Both the position numbers and the translations under genes were made by a program. This document shows positions 29,001 to 36,767 of a stretch of 64,000 nt of DNA, piece after piece. Below the pieces are notes generated by a model. It did not search any database. It was not told the DNA's origin and saw nothing but the letters and a program-made list of their open reading frames with translations. Location: the NCBI RefSeq assembly GCF_035989305.1, contig NZ_CP108514.1, positions 6,986,501-7,050,500 of the forward strand, in the 5' to 3' direction. Origin of the DNA: Streptomyces sp. NBC_01233. GTDB taxonomy: Bacteria > Actinomycetota > Actinomycetes > Streptomycetales > Streptomycetaceae. Numbering within the stretch: the stretch's first letter is position 1; each line of letters begins with the position of its first letter.

Positions 29001-30235
29001 CGGAGGCGGACCGACGGGCCAGCCGGGCCGAGGGCAGCATCGAACAGCTGGAGAAGGCCGTCACCGAATCCGCCGCGACGCGCTCCGAGGCCATTGCCGC
29101 GCTCCAGCGCTTCACGGCCACAGGACTGATCGCCGTCGCACTTCCGGATCTCGCCGTACCGGCCGCGGACGACGGCCCGTGGGCCCCCACCCCAGCCATC
29201 GCCCTGGCCCGTGCCCTCGAATCGGAGCTGTCGACGACCGACGACTCGGACGGCGCCTGGGAACGTGTGCAGAGGCGTCTGAGCGAGGAGTTCAAAACCC
29301 TCCAGGACGCACTCTCACGGCACGGCAACACTGCCTCGGCCCGCATGGTCGAGGACGGGATGATCGTCGACATCGTCTACCAGGGCCGTGAGCGAGCCGT
29401 GCCCGAGCTCGCCGAGGCCCTGGCGGTCGAGGTCGGCGAACTCACCCGCATCCTCTCCGCACACGAGCGTGAGATCCTCGAAACCCACCTCATCACCGAG
29501 GTGGCCGGCACGCTCCAGGAGCTGATCGCAGCTGCCGAGCGGCAGGTGCTGGCCATGAACGCCGAGCTGGAGGAACGGCCCACTTCCACCGGTATGAGGC
29601 TGCGCCTGGTGTGGCGGCCTTCCCGCAAGGCTCCGGTCGGCCTCGCCCAGGCCCGTGGCCGCCTGCTGCAGACCGCTGATGCCTGGACGGCCGAGGACCG
29701 GGCCGCGGTCGGTGAGTTCCTGCAGGCGCAGATCGCCCGCCAGCAGACCGAGGACGCGGCGGGCAGCTGGCTGGAGCACCTCACCGCCGCCCTCGACTAC
29801 CGCTCCTGGCACGAGTTCGCCGTTGAGCGTCAGCAGCACGGCCGCTGGGTACCCGCCACGGGGCCCGCTTCCGGAGGCGAACGCGTCCTGGCCGTGTCCG
29901 TTCCCTTGTTCGCCGCCGCCTCCTCGCACTATGCGAGCGCGGGCAGCCCGTACGCGCCGCGCCTGGTGACCCTGGACGAGGCGTTCGCGGGTGTGGACGA
30001 CGACTCGCGTGCCAAGTGCCTCGGGCTCCTGCACGCCTTCGACCTGGATGTGGTCATGACCAGCGAGCGGGAGTGGGCCTGCTATCCGCAGGTACCGGGC
30101 ATCGCCATCGCCCAGCTCGCCCGCGTCGACGAGGTGGCCGCTGTCCTGGTCACCCGCTGGGAGTGGGACGGCACGGCCCGCACGCGCCGCGAGGACCCCG
30201 TGCGTCCGGTCGACCCGGAGCCCCTGTGGGCGTGA
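26075..30235 (+). CDS. jetC: Wadjet type III JetC, SMC/MukB-like ATPase
   Basis: The 1386-residue protein (TIGR02680 family) has Walker A RGNNGTGKSK near residue 50, then two very long Ala/Glu/Arg-rich coiled coils (about residues 270-560 and 770-1060). They are separated by a globular hinge-like part containing PLWRLIDFREEVADHDRAGL. The C-terminal head has the ABC signature PASGGERVLAVS and Walker B RLVTLDEAFAGVDDDSR. It is the loop-extruding motor that senses small circular DNA. The TTG start overlaps the jetB stop by four bases; the neighbouring overlaps support it. All ATPase motifs are intact. Confidence 0.95.
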   Translation: MTPRPVLPAPARPRWQPLRIGLVDLFHYDVEEFHFRDGRLLLRGNNGTGKSKVLALTLPFLLDGDLSARRVEPDGDAGKRMEWNLLLGGEHPHSERLGYTWVEFGRRDEVSGEEQFRTLLCGLKAVSGRGIARHWWAVTGQRIDHGPADMRADASLSLLDATGTVLSRDRLIEAVAGRGLVYDQAKAYRRAVDEALFGLGEQRYAALVDLLIQLRQPQLSKRPNEAALSRALTEALPPMDQAVIADVAEAFRSLDEEKEELRAAGAAERAASVFLDHYRRYARTASRRRARLPRSEHSKYEQLLRDLAEAQAGKTAAEEDRAAAEERVATLTETRARLEAADAALREGPEMRSARELERVAQAVDRAEIDCARARDDREKASLQHTKALDRLGAAENRLRVARELSGDTLLRARETAAAARLNLPGGEGQAVADLRAAVAEATDRRHRTLTHVEALADQAEAAAAGRRAAVLRLDETETELAHAAEALDTAEDTAQAAGRALVDAVREHAGRCGELAYADPAGLLDELQEWTRHQDGPYPARRRAAEAHSATAAVLADQAAESAQHRAGLAARTRDAEQELAGLESGGRRGPQAPYTRTPGLRDQAPGAPLWRLIDFREEVADHDRAGLEAALEASGLLDAWVRPDGAAVAVDGHDVLLAPNTGPVEGASLADVLRPAVDHGDAQAAQVAVEAVARLLEAIGLGGTSGDTASAGDVPGAGPLGIGATDGTWVALDGRHRVGVLTGRWTKPAAEYIGEGAREAARRTRIAALQVELSLLRQESADAEGQAQALATRRRTLDTELAAVPDDAPLIRAHADAAAAADTMRRARTRCDERAAEVTAAAERAESAAAELHETSADLGLPPDRPALAAVRQALAELDVVLAGLWPALRERSEASRQADDEREEAVRAGERTAELAVRAEEAAREAAAADERLATLRSTVGAAVAELERLLAETAEALRGCAADQERAQDQHTEADRRASRAEGSIEQLEKAVTESAATRSEAIAALQRFTATGLIAVALPDLAVPAADDGPWAPTPAIALARALESELSTTDDSDGAWERVQRRLSEEFKTLQDALSRHGNTASARMVEDGMIVDIVYQGRERAVPELAEALAVEVGELTRILSAHEREILETHLITEVAGTLQELIAAAERQVLAMNAELEERPTSTGMRLRLVWRPSRKAPVGLAQARGRLLQTADAWTAEDRAAVGEFLQAQIARQQTEDAAGSWLEHLTAALDYRSWHEFAVERQQHGRWVPATGPASGGERVLAVSVPLFAAASSHYASAGSPYAPRLVTLDEAFAGVDDDSRAKCLGLLHAFDLDVVMTSEREWACYPQVPGIAIAQLARVDEVAAVLVTRWEWDGTARTRREDPVRPVDPEPLWA

Positions 30236-31467
30236 GCGGTCCGCCGGTGGACGAAGTGCGCCTGCGCCGACTCCTCGGCGGCGCCGACCTGGCCTGGCTG
30301 GTGGAGCGGGCACGCCGGCGGCTGGAGCGCGGACAGCCACTCACCGGAGCCGTCTCGCTGGCAACGCCGAGCCCGGCCGAGCGGGCCGCGGCCGAGAGAC
30401 TGCTGGGCCGGGTACCAGGTGCCGGGAGGGCGCTGACGGTCCGGCTCGACGCCGTGGACGCCGTGCTGGTCAGATCGGGCATCAGCCCCGGTGGCCTGGC
30501 GGCGGCCATGACGGTGCTCACTGGGCCGGTCGTCCCTCTCGACGAGGTCCGCCGGAGCGAGGACCAGGCCTGGGGAGAGGCGTACGCGCCTCTCATGCAG
30601 CTGGCCGAAGAGCATCCGGAGTACGCCGCTTGGGCCGGTCGCGTTCGTGACGACGGCCTCGTACGCCGCCTCGCCCGTACTCCCACCGCCGCCCGTCTGC
30701 TGTTGGAACAGACCGTCCGCGTACTGCGGGAGCTGCCTGTCGAACCAGCGCGGTCGCTGTCGGTGTTTGCCGCGGACATTCTGGGGAGTGCCCACGCACT
30801 CGACGACGGCACGCCGGTGGCCACCCTGGCCCTCTCCGGCGCCCGCGCTCTGACCGGCCATCCCGAGGGAGCGGGAGCGGCCTGGCGGCGGGCCGCATGG
30901 GCTTCCGCCGGCCTGCTCCGGGACGACGTCTCCTCGACGGTGCTCACTCTCAACCTCCGCGGGACTCCGGCCCTGGACTGGATGGCCGACGTGGGTGAGC
31001 CGTGCGTACTCACCCTCCGACAGCTCGCCCACCGTCCGCCGCGGACGGCACCGCCCGTGGTCCACATCTGTGAGAATCCTGCGGTCCTTTCGGCCGCGGC
31101 GGATCACCACGGACCGGATGCCCGACCACTGGTCTGCGTGCAGGGCCAGCCGTCGGCCGCCGCCCTGACCCTTCTCGCCCGTCTGCACGAGCTCGGTGCC
31201 GCTTTCCGCTACCACGGCGACTTCGACTGGGGCGGTCTGCGCATCGCCACGACGCTGTTGGGGCACGTGCCCTGGCTGCCCTGGCGCTACACGGCCGACG
31301 ACTACCGTGGGGCCGTAGCAGCCGCTGGTCCTGATCTGCGCCCGTTGGACGGGAAACCGGCGCTGTCGCCATGGGACCCGGACCTGGCGCTCGCTCTTGC
31401 CAAGCACGCCCTGCGTGTCGAGGAGGAGTCAGTTCTGGATGTGCTGCTGACGGACCTTGCGAGGTGA
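30232..31467 (+). CDS. jetD: Wadjet type III JetD, Toprim-like nuclease (DUF2399)
   Basis: The 411-residue protein has a DUF3323-like N-terminal half and a DUF2399 C-terminal half (TIGR02679). The Toprim-type catalytic pattern is intact: the acidic Glu in HICENPAVLSAA and the DxD-like GDFDWGGLRIA near residue 325. JetD is the nuclease subunit that cleaves plasmid DNA after JetABC extrusion. The GTG at 30232 overlaps the jetC stop. It completes the four-gene set, and there is no sign of frameshift in any of the four. Confidence 0.93.
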   Translation: MSGPPVDEVRLRRLLGGADLAWLVERARRRLERGQPLTGAVSLATPSPAERAAAERLLGRVPGAGRALTVRLDAVDAVLVRSGISPGGLAAAMTVLTGPVVPLDEVRRSEDQAWGEAYAPLMQLAEEHPEYAAWAGRVRDDGLVRRLARTPTAARLLLEQTVRVLRELPVEPARSLSVFAADILGSAHALDDGTPVATLALSGARALTGHPEGAGAAWRRAAWASAGLLRDDVSSTVLTLNLRGTPALDWMADVGEPCVLTLRQLAHRPPRTAPPVVHICENPAVLSAAADHHGPDARPLVCVQGQPSAAALTLLARLHELGAAFRYHGDFDWGGLRIATTLLGHVPWLPWRYTADDYRGAVAAAGPDLRPLDGKPALSPWDPDLALALAKHALRVEEESVLDVLLTDLAR

Positions 31468-32490
31468 AGGCTGACACGACACGTTCGGGGTCCGCGATTC
31501 GAACCGGCCCTTGTCGTGCTTTGTCGCCAGTCGTCCCCGCCCACGACGAGGGCGGGCCTGGGCGCGCCGGGCCCTTCCGACCGGCTGGTGGCCCAGCCGG
31601 AAAAGGCCCGAGGGATTTCCCTTTCTGAAATGATGGAGAGTCACGCGCCGCACACTCTCGGCGATTTCGCTATTTGACATTGCGTCCAATAAAGGGCTGC
31701 GATGTATCAAGTTTGCGTAAAGTCGTGCGCCGTCGGGTGCGTGGAAAAGGCCTGGACCAAGAGTTGTGTGATCGTCAACCAGGTTGAAGCACTGTTGAAT
31801 TGACGATCCGTCATCTCGATTGCTTTCGGTGATTGAATAGGCGACATCTTCGCGCGTAGAGCAACTTCGTTCGCATCCCTCCATCTCTCTGGCAGGATTC
31901 CCGGCACCCAATCCACTCAAGGGAAGAGGTGCGGTTGTGCCTGGTCTCAGAGGGCCTGAACCTCGGCTTCACCGGCAGTGCGGGGCCCCCGATCCGCCCG
32001 AATGTGACGCTCGGTCAGTCGGTGCGGCCCGGCGGTAGTCGTCTGGGCGGATCGGCCGACCGCGCCGCAACGGGCACGTGCGGATTCGGGCCGCGCGTCC
32101 CGCAAGTACCTCCAGTTCGGCAGCCCCATCGAAAGCGGTGTCGCCACCGGCATCGCGGTTCGCCGCCACCTGCGGCACCATCGCCCGCACGGTGAGCGCG
32201 ACCGACGCAGACGCCGTCGGCCCATCGCCGCTGGTGCCTTACCCGGCCCACCCCGGCGTCCCTGCCGTCAACATGTATGCCTCGTAGGGCGGTTGAGCTG
32301 TCCACCCTTGGCAGCGCCGCCCCGGCCCCGGTCCTCGGAGTACCGGCGGTCTCGACGTAATCGCCGCGCAGTGGAGTCCGTCGCGGCTGCCCGGACGGGC
32401 GGGATGTCGCGGGGCCGGCGGGCCGGTTGTTCGTCACTCATTCCGGGCGCCGCCGGGCAGGCAAGTCGCATTCTCAGATCAAGGAGCATG
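31468..32490. other. About 1 kb gap after the Wadjet operon
   Basis: I see no gene I would defend. The part 31620-31900 is clearly poorer in G+C than its neighbours and has a scattered minus-strand frame (SIQQCFNLVDDHTTLGPG region) of no recognised family. 31487-31505 reads on the minus strand like the end of a tRNA T-arm (GGTTCGAATC) but does not fold. 31930-32290 has short Arg-rich frames only. It may be an old element boundary. Confidence 0.45.
31581..31600 (+). terminator. Possible hairpin after jetD
   Basis: CCGGCTGG and CCAGCCGG form a perfect 8-bp stem around a 4-base loop about 115 bp after the jetD stop. No T-run follows, so it may be a weak or factor-dependent terminator. Confidence 0.35.
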
Positions 32491-33345
32491 ATGCACAGAC
32501 GTCGCGCGTCCCGCCGCAAGAAGACGCTGATAGCCGCGATCACCGCCGCACTCTCGGGCGGTCTCCTGTTCGGCTTCGGTGCCCTTGCCCAGGCCGACGT
32601 GGTCAGCGGCACGGTCATTGGCGGGCAGGGGAACCACAGAACCGTCAACCACCGGGCCAAGCCGTCCCTTTCGGCTCAGGTGAACGGCTCCTCGAAGGTG
32701 GGGGACAGGATCCAGATGTCCTGCCGGACCACCGGCGACACCGTGGAGAACAATCCGCGATGGATCTACACCGGCTCCTACTACATCGCCGACGCCTTCA
32801 TCAGCGAGAACACCACCCCCCTGCCGGTGTGCGGTTCGAGCCCGAACCCGAACCCGAAACCCACGACCGCGAAGACACTTCCGATCGTCATGCAGAAGCA
32901 GGTCAGGACCCAGTGGTGCTGGGACGCCTCCGGCGTGACCATCGCCAAACACTGGGGCCGCTCCGTCAGTCAGGAGCAGTTCTGCCAACTCGCCGCCCAG
33001 GGAACCTGGGTGGACTGCAACAACCAGCCCGCGACGCTGGAGGACATGGCCAACGGCCTGGCGCGGCTGGGGCTGAGGAACAGCGGCCGCAGCCTGTACC
33101 GCAATGCCTCGTTCAGTGAATCGGTCACCGAGATCGCCGCGGGCCGGCCGTTCGCGGTCCGGTTCGGCTGGCGCACCGGCGGCGGTCACATGAACGTCGT
33201 CTACGGCTACGACAGCGCCACCAACATGATCGCGGTCGGTGACCCGTGGCAGACCACCCAGACCTACACCTGGTGGAACCACGCCACTTACGTGAACAAC
33301 AACTCGTTCCAGTGGACCCACTCCCGCATCGGGATCCAGGGCTGA
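32491..33345 (+). CDS. Secreted papain-like cysteine protease
   Basis: The 284-residue protein has an Arg/Lys-rich start and hydrophobic segment ending ALAQA (signal peptide, cleavage near residue 35). A small SH3-like domain follows (about residues 50-115), then a Pro/Asn linker and a papain-like (AvrRpt2/C39-like) protease domain. Catalytic residues are visible as Cys143 in QWCWDAS, His233 in GGGHMNVVYGY and Asp251 in VGDPW. The ATG at 32491 is used because AAGGAG is 4 bp upstream; the ATG at 32488 is too close to it. A second secreted protein is encoded 14 bp downstream, so the two probably work together outside the cell. Confidence 0.85.
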   Translation: MHRRRASRRKKTLIAAITAALSGGLLFGFGALAQADVVSGTVIGGQGNHRTVNHRAKPSLSAQVNGSSKVGDRIQMSCRTTGDTVENNPRWIYTGSYYIADAFISENTTPLPVCGSSPNPNPKPTTAKTLPIVMQKQVRTQWCWDASGVTIAKHWGRSVSQEQFCQLAAQGTWVDCNNQPATLEDMANGLARLGLRNSGRSLYRNASFSESVTEIAAGRPFAVRFGWRTGGGHMNVVYGYDSATNMIAVGDPWQTTQTYTWWNHATYVNNNSFQWTHSRIGIQG

Positions 33346-33359
33346 GGAGAACACCGACC

Positions 33360-34325
33360 ATGCAGACCTTGCAGACCATGCGACGCACCAGGCACGCGGC
33401 CGTCCGGGCCGCGGCCCTCACCACGGCCGCGCTCGCCGCCGCCCTGTGCGGAATCGTTCCCGCACAGGCTGCGGAGGGTGACGGCATCGCGGGCTACCCG
33501 TCCGCGCAGCAGACCATCCGCAGTGGCCAACTTCGCGACACCGTCTCCCGGTTCCTGGTCTCGGCCCGGCAGGCCGGCAGTGCCCCCGCCGCGGACGGCG
33601 GTGCCGTCGGCGCCCCCGGAAACGCGCCGGCCGCCGTCGCCGCGCCGCCCGCGTTCGATCTCAAGGACCCGGTGCCGATGTTCGAGATCAGCCCCGAGTT
33701 CGTGACCGGCAAGACCCGGGCGACCCCGGAGACCGCGCTCCGGCTCTCCTACCTGGCCTCCCGGGTGACCGCCTCCGACGGCAAGCACGCCGCCGTACTG
33801 CTCGAACCCAAGGGCAACGCCGCTGCCGCGGAAGGCGCCGTGCAGAACGTCGGTGCCGAGGGCTGGCAGCTGGCCGGAATCCGGGACGGGGACGTCGAGC
33901 TCGGCTTTGCGGAGCGCGGCACTCCACAGGCCCGTACGTTCACCGAGCCACAGATCCACGCCTGGTACCGGCTCACCCCCGAAGGCACGGTCGAGCCGCT
34001 CAACGAGGAGGCGACCACCGGCCTCGGCGGAAAGCGCGGCATCACCCTCGCCGCGTACCAGAAGCTGGTCACCGCCCGCTACGGCGACAAGATGCCCGGC
34101 TCGGAGTACGACCGCAAGGGCCTGGCCGGCGGGTACGGAGGCCTCGTGGAGGACCAGCCGGAGCAGGTGGCCGCCGTGTCCGGAGCGCCGGTGGCCGCCG
34201 CGTCCGGAATGCCGGCGGCCGAGGCGTCCTGGCAGCCGGTCGCCATCGCCGGGGCCACGGGCCTGGCGGCGATCGGGGGTGTGGTGGTCTACGTACGCCG
34301 GCGGGGGACGGCCACCGCCCGCTGA
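33360..34325 (+). CDS. Secreted, C-terminally anchored hypothetical protein
   Basis: The 321-residue protein has a clear signal peptide (ALTTAALAAALCGIVPAQA) and a Gly/Ala/Pro-rich segment around residues 75-100. A globular middle (PMFEISPEFVTG through EPQIHAWYRLTPEGTVEPL) follows, then a C-terminal membrane helix (IAGATGLAAIGGVVVYV) and a short Arg-rich tail. There is no LPxTG sorting motif. It follows the papain-like protease by 14 bp behind GAGGAG, so the pair forms an operon. It could be a substrate, inhibitor or surface anchor for the protease; I know no family for it. Confidence 0.8.
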   Translation: MQTLQTMRRTRHAAVRAAALTTAALAAALCGIVPAQAAEGDGIAGYPSAQQTIRSGQLRDTVSRFLVSARQAGSAPAADGGAVGAPGNAPAAVAAPPAFDLKDPVPMFEISPEFVTGKTRATPETALRLSYLASRVTASDGKHAAVLLEPKGNAAAAEGAVQNVGAEGWQLAGIRDGDVELGFAERGTPQARTFTEPQIHAWYRLTPEGTVEPLNEEATTGLGGKRGITLAAYQKLVTARYGDKMPGSEYDRKGLAGGYGGLVEDQPEQVAAVSGAPVAAASGMPAAEASWQPVAIAGATGLAAIGGVVVYVRRRGTATAR

Positions 34326-34700
34326 CCTGACTCCATGGGGGCGGGCCGCTTCTGCGTGCTCAGCCCGGCGGCTCCCGCCGTCGGCTGCGCACGAGCTCGG
34401 GACGGAGGCCCGCCCTCTCCCTCCACGTCGCCACACGTCCGGGCCGGCCCGCCCGTCGACCCGGTCGCTGTCGGCGTGTTCGTCTACGAAGGGTGACGGC
34501 CGTGCGGGGGACCGTGGCGGGGCTGGGGGTTCGGTGTGTCGGGCGGTCGGTGCTGGCCCGTGACACCGACGGCCCTGCCGCGGGGCTCCGGATTCGGCAA
34601 GCGCGCTGCATGTATATCGTCATACATCTGTCGCTGTGGGTGATCAACGCCCACGGCAGGCTCTCCGCCTGTCCGTACGTGCTTACAGGTGAGGAGTCAC
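34326..34700. other. Intergenic region before the copper oxidase
   Basis: No credible gene. The only structured element is a palindrome at 34610-34627, listed separately. Confidence 0.5.
34610..34627. promoter_or_regulatory. A/T-rich inverted repeat before the copper oxidase gene
   Basis: ATGTAT and ATACAT are perfect inverted halves separated by six bases, 74 bp before the ATG at 34701. In such GC-rich DNA an A/T-rich dyad at a promoter position is a good operator candidate. The regulator is unknown. Confidence 0.5.
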
Positions 34701-36509
34701 ATGTCACGCAGGCACCGCCCCAAGAGAATCGCGGCGTCACTCTCCGCGCTCGCGGCCACCGCCCTCTTCGTCGCCGCCGTCCCGGCCGCCGCCCACGACG
34801 GGGAGAGCCATCCCGACGAAGCCGCGGCGCTGGGGACCGGGCATGCTCAGGAGCATGCCAAGATCCGCGCGGCGGCCCAGGCTCTGGGCGGGTACTCCCA
34901 GCTGGCGCGGATCGAGAGCCTGAGCGATCTGACCAGGTCCCAGGAGCTGGCGAACTCGAAGTTCCACCCCAAGGCGTACGGGCAGTTCGCGGAGTACTTC
35001 CAGTCGCCCGACTTCGCCGCCCACATCGCCATGCTGCCGACCGGCAAGGTGCTGCTGTTCTCCTTCGAGCGCGTCGAGACCGACCCCACGGAGGAGCCGG
35101 CGCCGACCAACACGCTCGGGCCGGAGAACGCCGGCCGCGCCTTCCTCTGGGATCCGGGGAAGGGGACCGGCCCCGAGGCGTTCAAGAAGGTCACCCCGCC
35201 GGAGCTGGTCGTGCCGGACGGCACGAACGTGAAGCGCCCGGCCCCCTTCTTCTGTGCCGGGCACGCCTTCCTGCCCAACGGCATGCTCGGCGTCTTCGGC
35301 GGGAACCTCGGCTACGGCGGAGGCGCAGGAGCGAAGCTGTCCCTCGTCTTCGACCCGTGGACCGAGACGTGGGCCGTCAACAAGGACATGGCGGTGGGCC
35401 GCTGGTACCCGACCGTCGCCACCGCCCCCGACGGGCGCCTGCTCATCATGTCCGGTCACACCGACGCGGGTTGGGGCACCTCCACCTCGGTCGTCGAGCG
35501 GTTCCCGGCCAAGAGCCACCCGGTGCCCTTCGAGAAGACCGTGATCCCGCGCAACGTTCCCACCGACACCCTGCGCGTCGACGCCCCGTTCGGCGAGGAC
35601 AGCGACTACCCGCACCTGTTCACCCTGCGCGACGGCAAGGTGTACGGCCTGGGCCGCCACGCCACCCGGCAGTGGGCCTTCGATCCGGTCGCCGAGACGC
35701 GTACCGACCTTCCCGCCCGCCCGGACGGCGTCCACCGAGGCTACGGCTCGGCGGTGGCGCTGCCCGCCGGATTCCGCGGCCCGACCTCCGTACTGGTCCT
35801 CGGCGGTGACCGCGACGACCCCAACACCTACCAGCTGTCGGACGGGGTGTGGGAGAAGAAGCAGCCGCGCGCCTTCGGCCGCACCCAGGACAACACCCTC
35901 CTCCTCCCGGACGCGAGCCTGCTGACGGTCAACGGCGCCTACGGCATCCGGGATTACGGAAACGGCGACTACAACCCCAAGTCCGATCTCAAGTACCGCC
36001 AGATCGAGACCCGCAACGCGCTCGGGGAGTGGCGGCTCGGGCCCGTGCAGCGGCTGCCGCGCGGCTACCACGCCAACTCGGTCCTCCTGCCCGACGGCCG
36101 CGTCATGGTCACCGGCGACGAACTCCAGCAGCTCGCCAACGATCCGAAGATCGACGACGACATGAACGGCAGCATCGAGATCTTCGAGCCCGCCTACCTC
36201 CACCAGGGCACCCGGCCCAAGCTCGACCGCGTGCCCGGCGGCCCCATCGGCTACGACTCCCGCTTCAGGGTGACGACTTCGACCCCCGGTCAGGTCAAGA
36301 AGGCCGTCCTGCTGGCGCCGACCACCGCGACCCACGCCGTCAACACGAGTCAGCGCCACTTGGAACTGCGGATCGTCCACCGTGAGGGCAACACGATCGG
36401 CCTGCAGGCCCCGCCTTCCGCGAACGACGCCCCGCCCGGCCACTACATGCTCTTCCTGCTGGACGAGAAGGGGGTACCGAGCACCGCCAAGTTCGTCTCC
36501 CTGCGCTGA
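34701..36509 (+). CDS. Secreted radical copper oxidase (galactose-oxidase/GlxA type)
   Basis: The 602-residue protein has a twin-Arg-like signal region (MSRRHRPKRIAA, hydrophobic core, AAAHD). A Kelch-type beta-propeller follows, then a C-terminal galactose-oxidase early-set (DUF1929) domain. Expected active-site residues are present: Cys185 in FFCAGH and Tyr236 in GRWYPT (candidate Cys-Tyr cross-link), a Trp in DAGWGTS, Tyr456-His457 in RGYHANS and His581 in PPGHYM. It would oxidise an alcohol or glycan to an aldehyde with peroxide release. In Streptomyces GlxA works with the CslA glycan synthase; no CslA gene is beside it here, so this may be a paralogue. The ATG at 34701 follows GAGGAG. 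Confidence 0.88.
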   Translation: MSRRHRPKRIAASLSALAATALFVAAVPAAAHDGESHPDEAAALGTGHAQEHAKIRAAAQALGGYSQLARIESLSDLTRSQELANSKFHPKAYGQFAEYFQSPDFAAHIAMLPTGKVLLFSFERVETDPTEEPAPTNTLGPENAGRAFLWDPGKGTGPEAFKKVTPPELVVPDGTNVKRPAPFFCAGHAFLPNGMLGVFGGNLGYGGGAGAKLSLVFDPWTETWAVNKDMAVGRWYPTVATAPDGRLLIMSGHTDAGWGTSTSVVERFPAKSHPVPFEKTVIPRNVPTDTLRVDAPFGEDSDYPHLFTLRDGKVYGLGRHATRQWAFDPVAETRTDLPARPDGVHRGYGSAVALPAGFRGPTSVLVLGGDRDDPNTYQLSDGVWEKKQPRAFGRTQDNTLLLPDASLLTVNGAYGIRDYGNGDYNPKSDLKYRQIETRNALGEWRLGPVQRLPRGYHANSVLLPDGRVMVTGDELQQLANDPKIDDDMNGSIEIFEPAYLHQGTRPKLDRVPGGPIGYDSRFRVTTSTPGQVKKAVLLAPTTATHAVNTSQRHLELRIVHREGNTIGLQAPPSANDAPPGHYMLFLLDEKGVPSTAKFVSLR

Positions 36510-36553
36510 GGAAACACAGCCGGAGGAAACGAAGCCGAAGGAAACGAACAAGA

Positions 36554-36605
36554 GCGACGGCCCGTCCCGGATCCCGGACTCACGGATTCCGGGGCGGGCC
36601 GTCGC
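36554..36605 (+). terminator. Strong hairpin after the copper oxidase gene
   Basis: The arms GCGACGGCCCG and CGGGCCGTCGC form a perfect 11-bp stem extended by further pairs near the loop, 45 bp after the stop codon. The intervening stretch contains a degenerate GGAAACGAA direct repeat. There is no T-run, as is common in this genus. Confidence 0.7.
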
Positions 36606-36767
36606 CCGTGCGGACCGCTGTGCATCGTGCCCCGCGCACGAACGGTTCACCACCACCGTCCTGCGCAAGGAGTGAAGACGGGGCCGCGGCCGGGCCGGCA
36701 CGCGCCCTGCCGCTGCGGTTGCGTTCCGTCCTATGATCGCCACTCCGCGTACGAGGGGGGGCTCGGC

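Noticed and set aside
31487..31505. tRNA gene suggested by GGTTCGAATC on the minus strand
   Set aside because: The T-stem does not pair and no anticodon arm or acceptor partner can be found; at most an att-site remnant.
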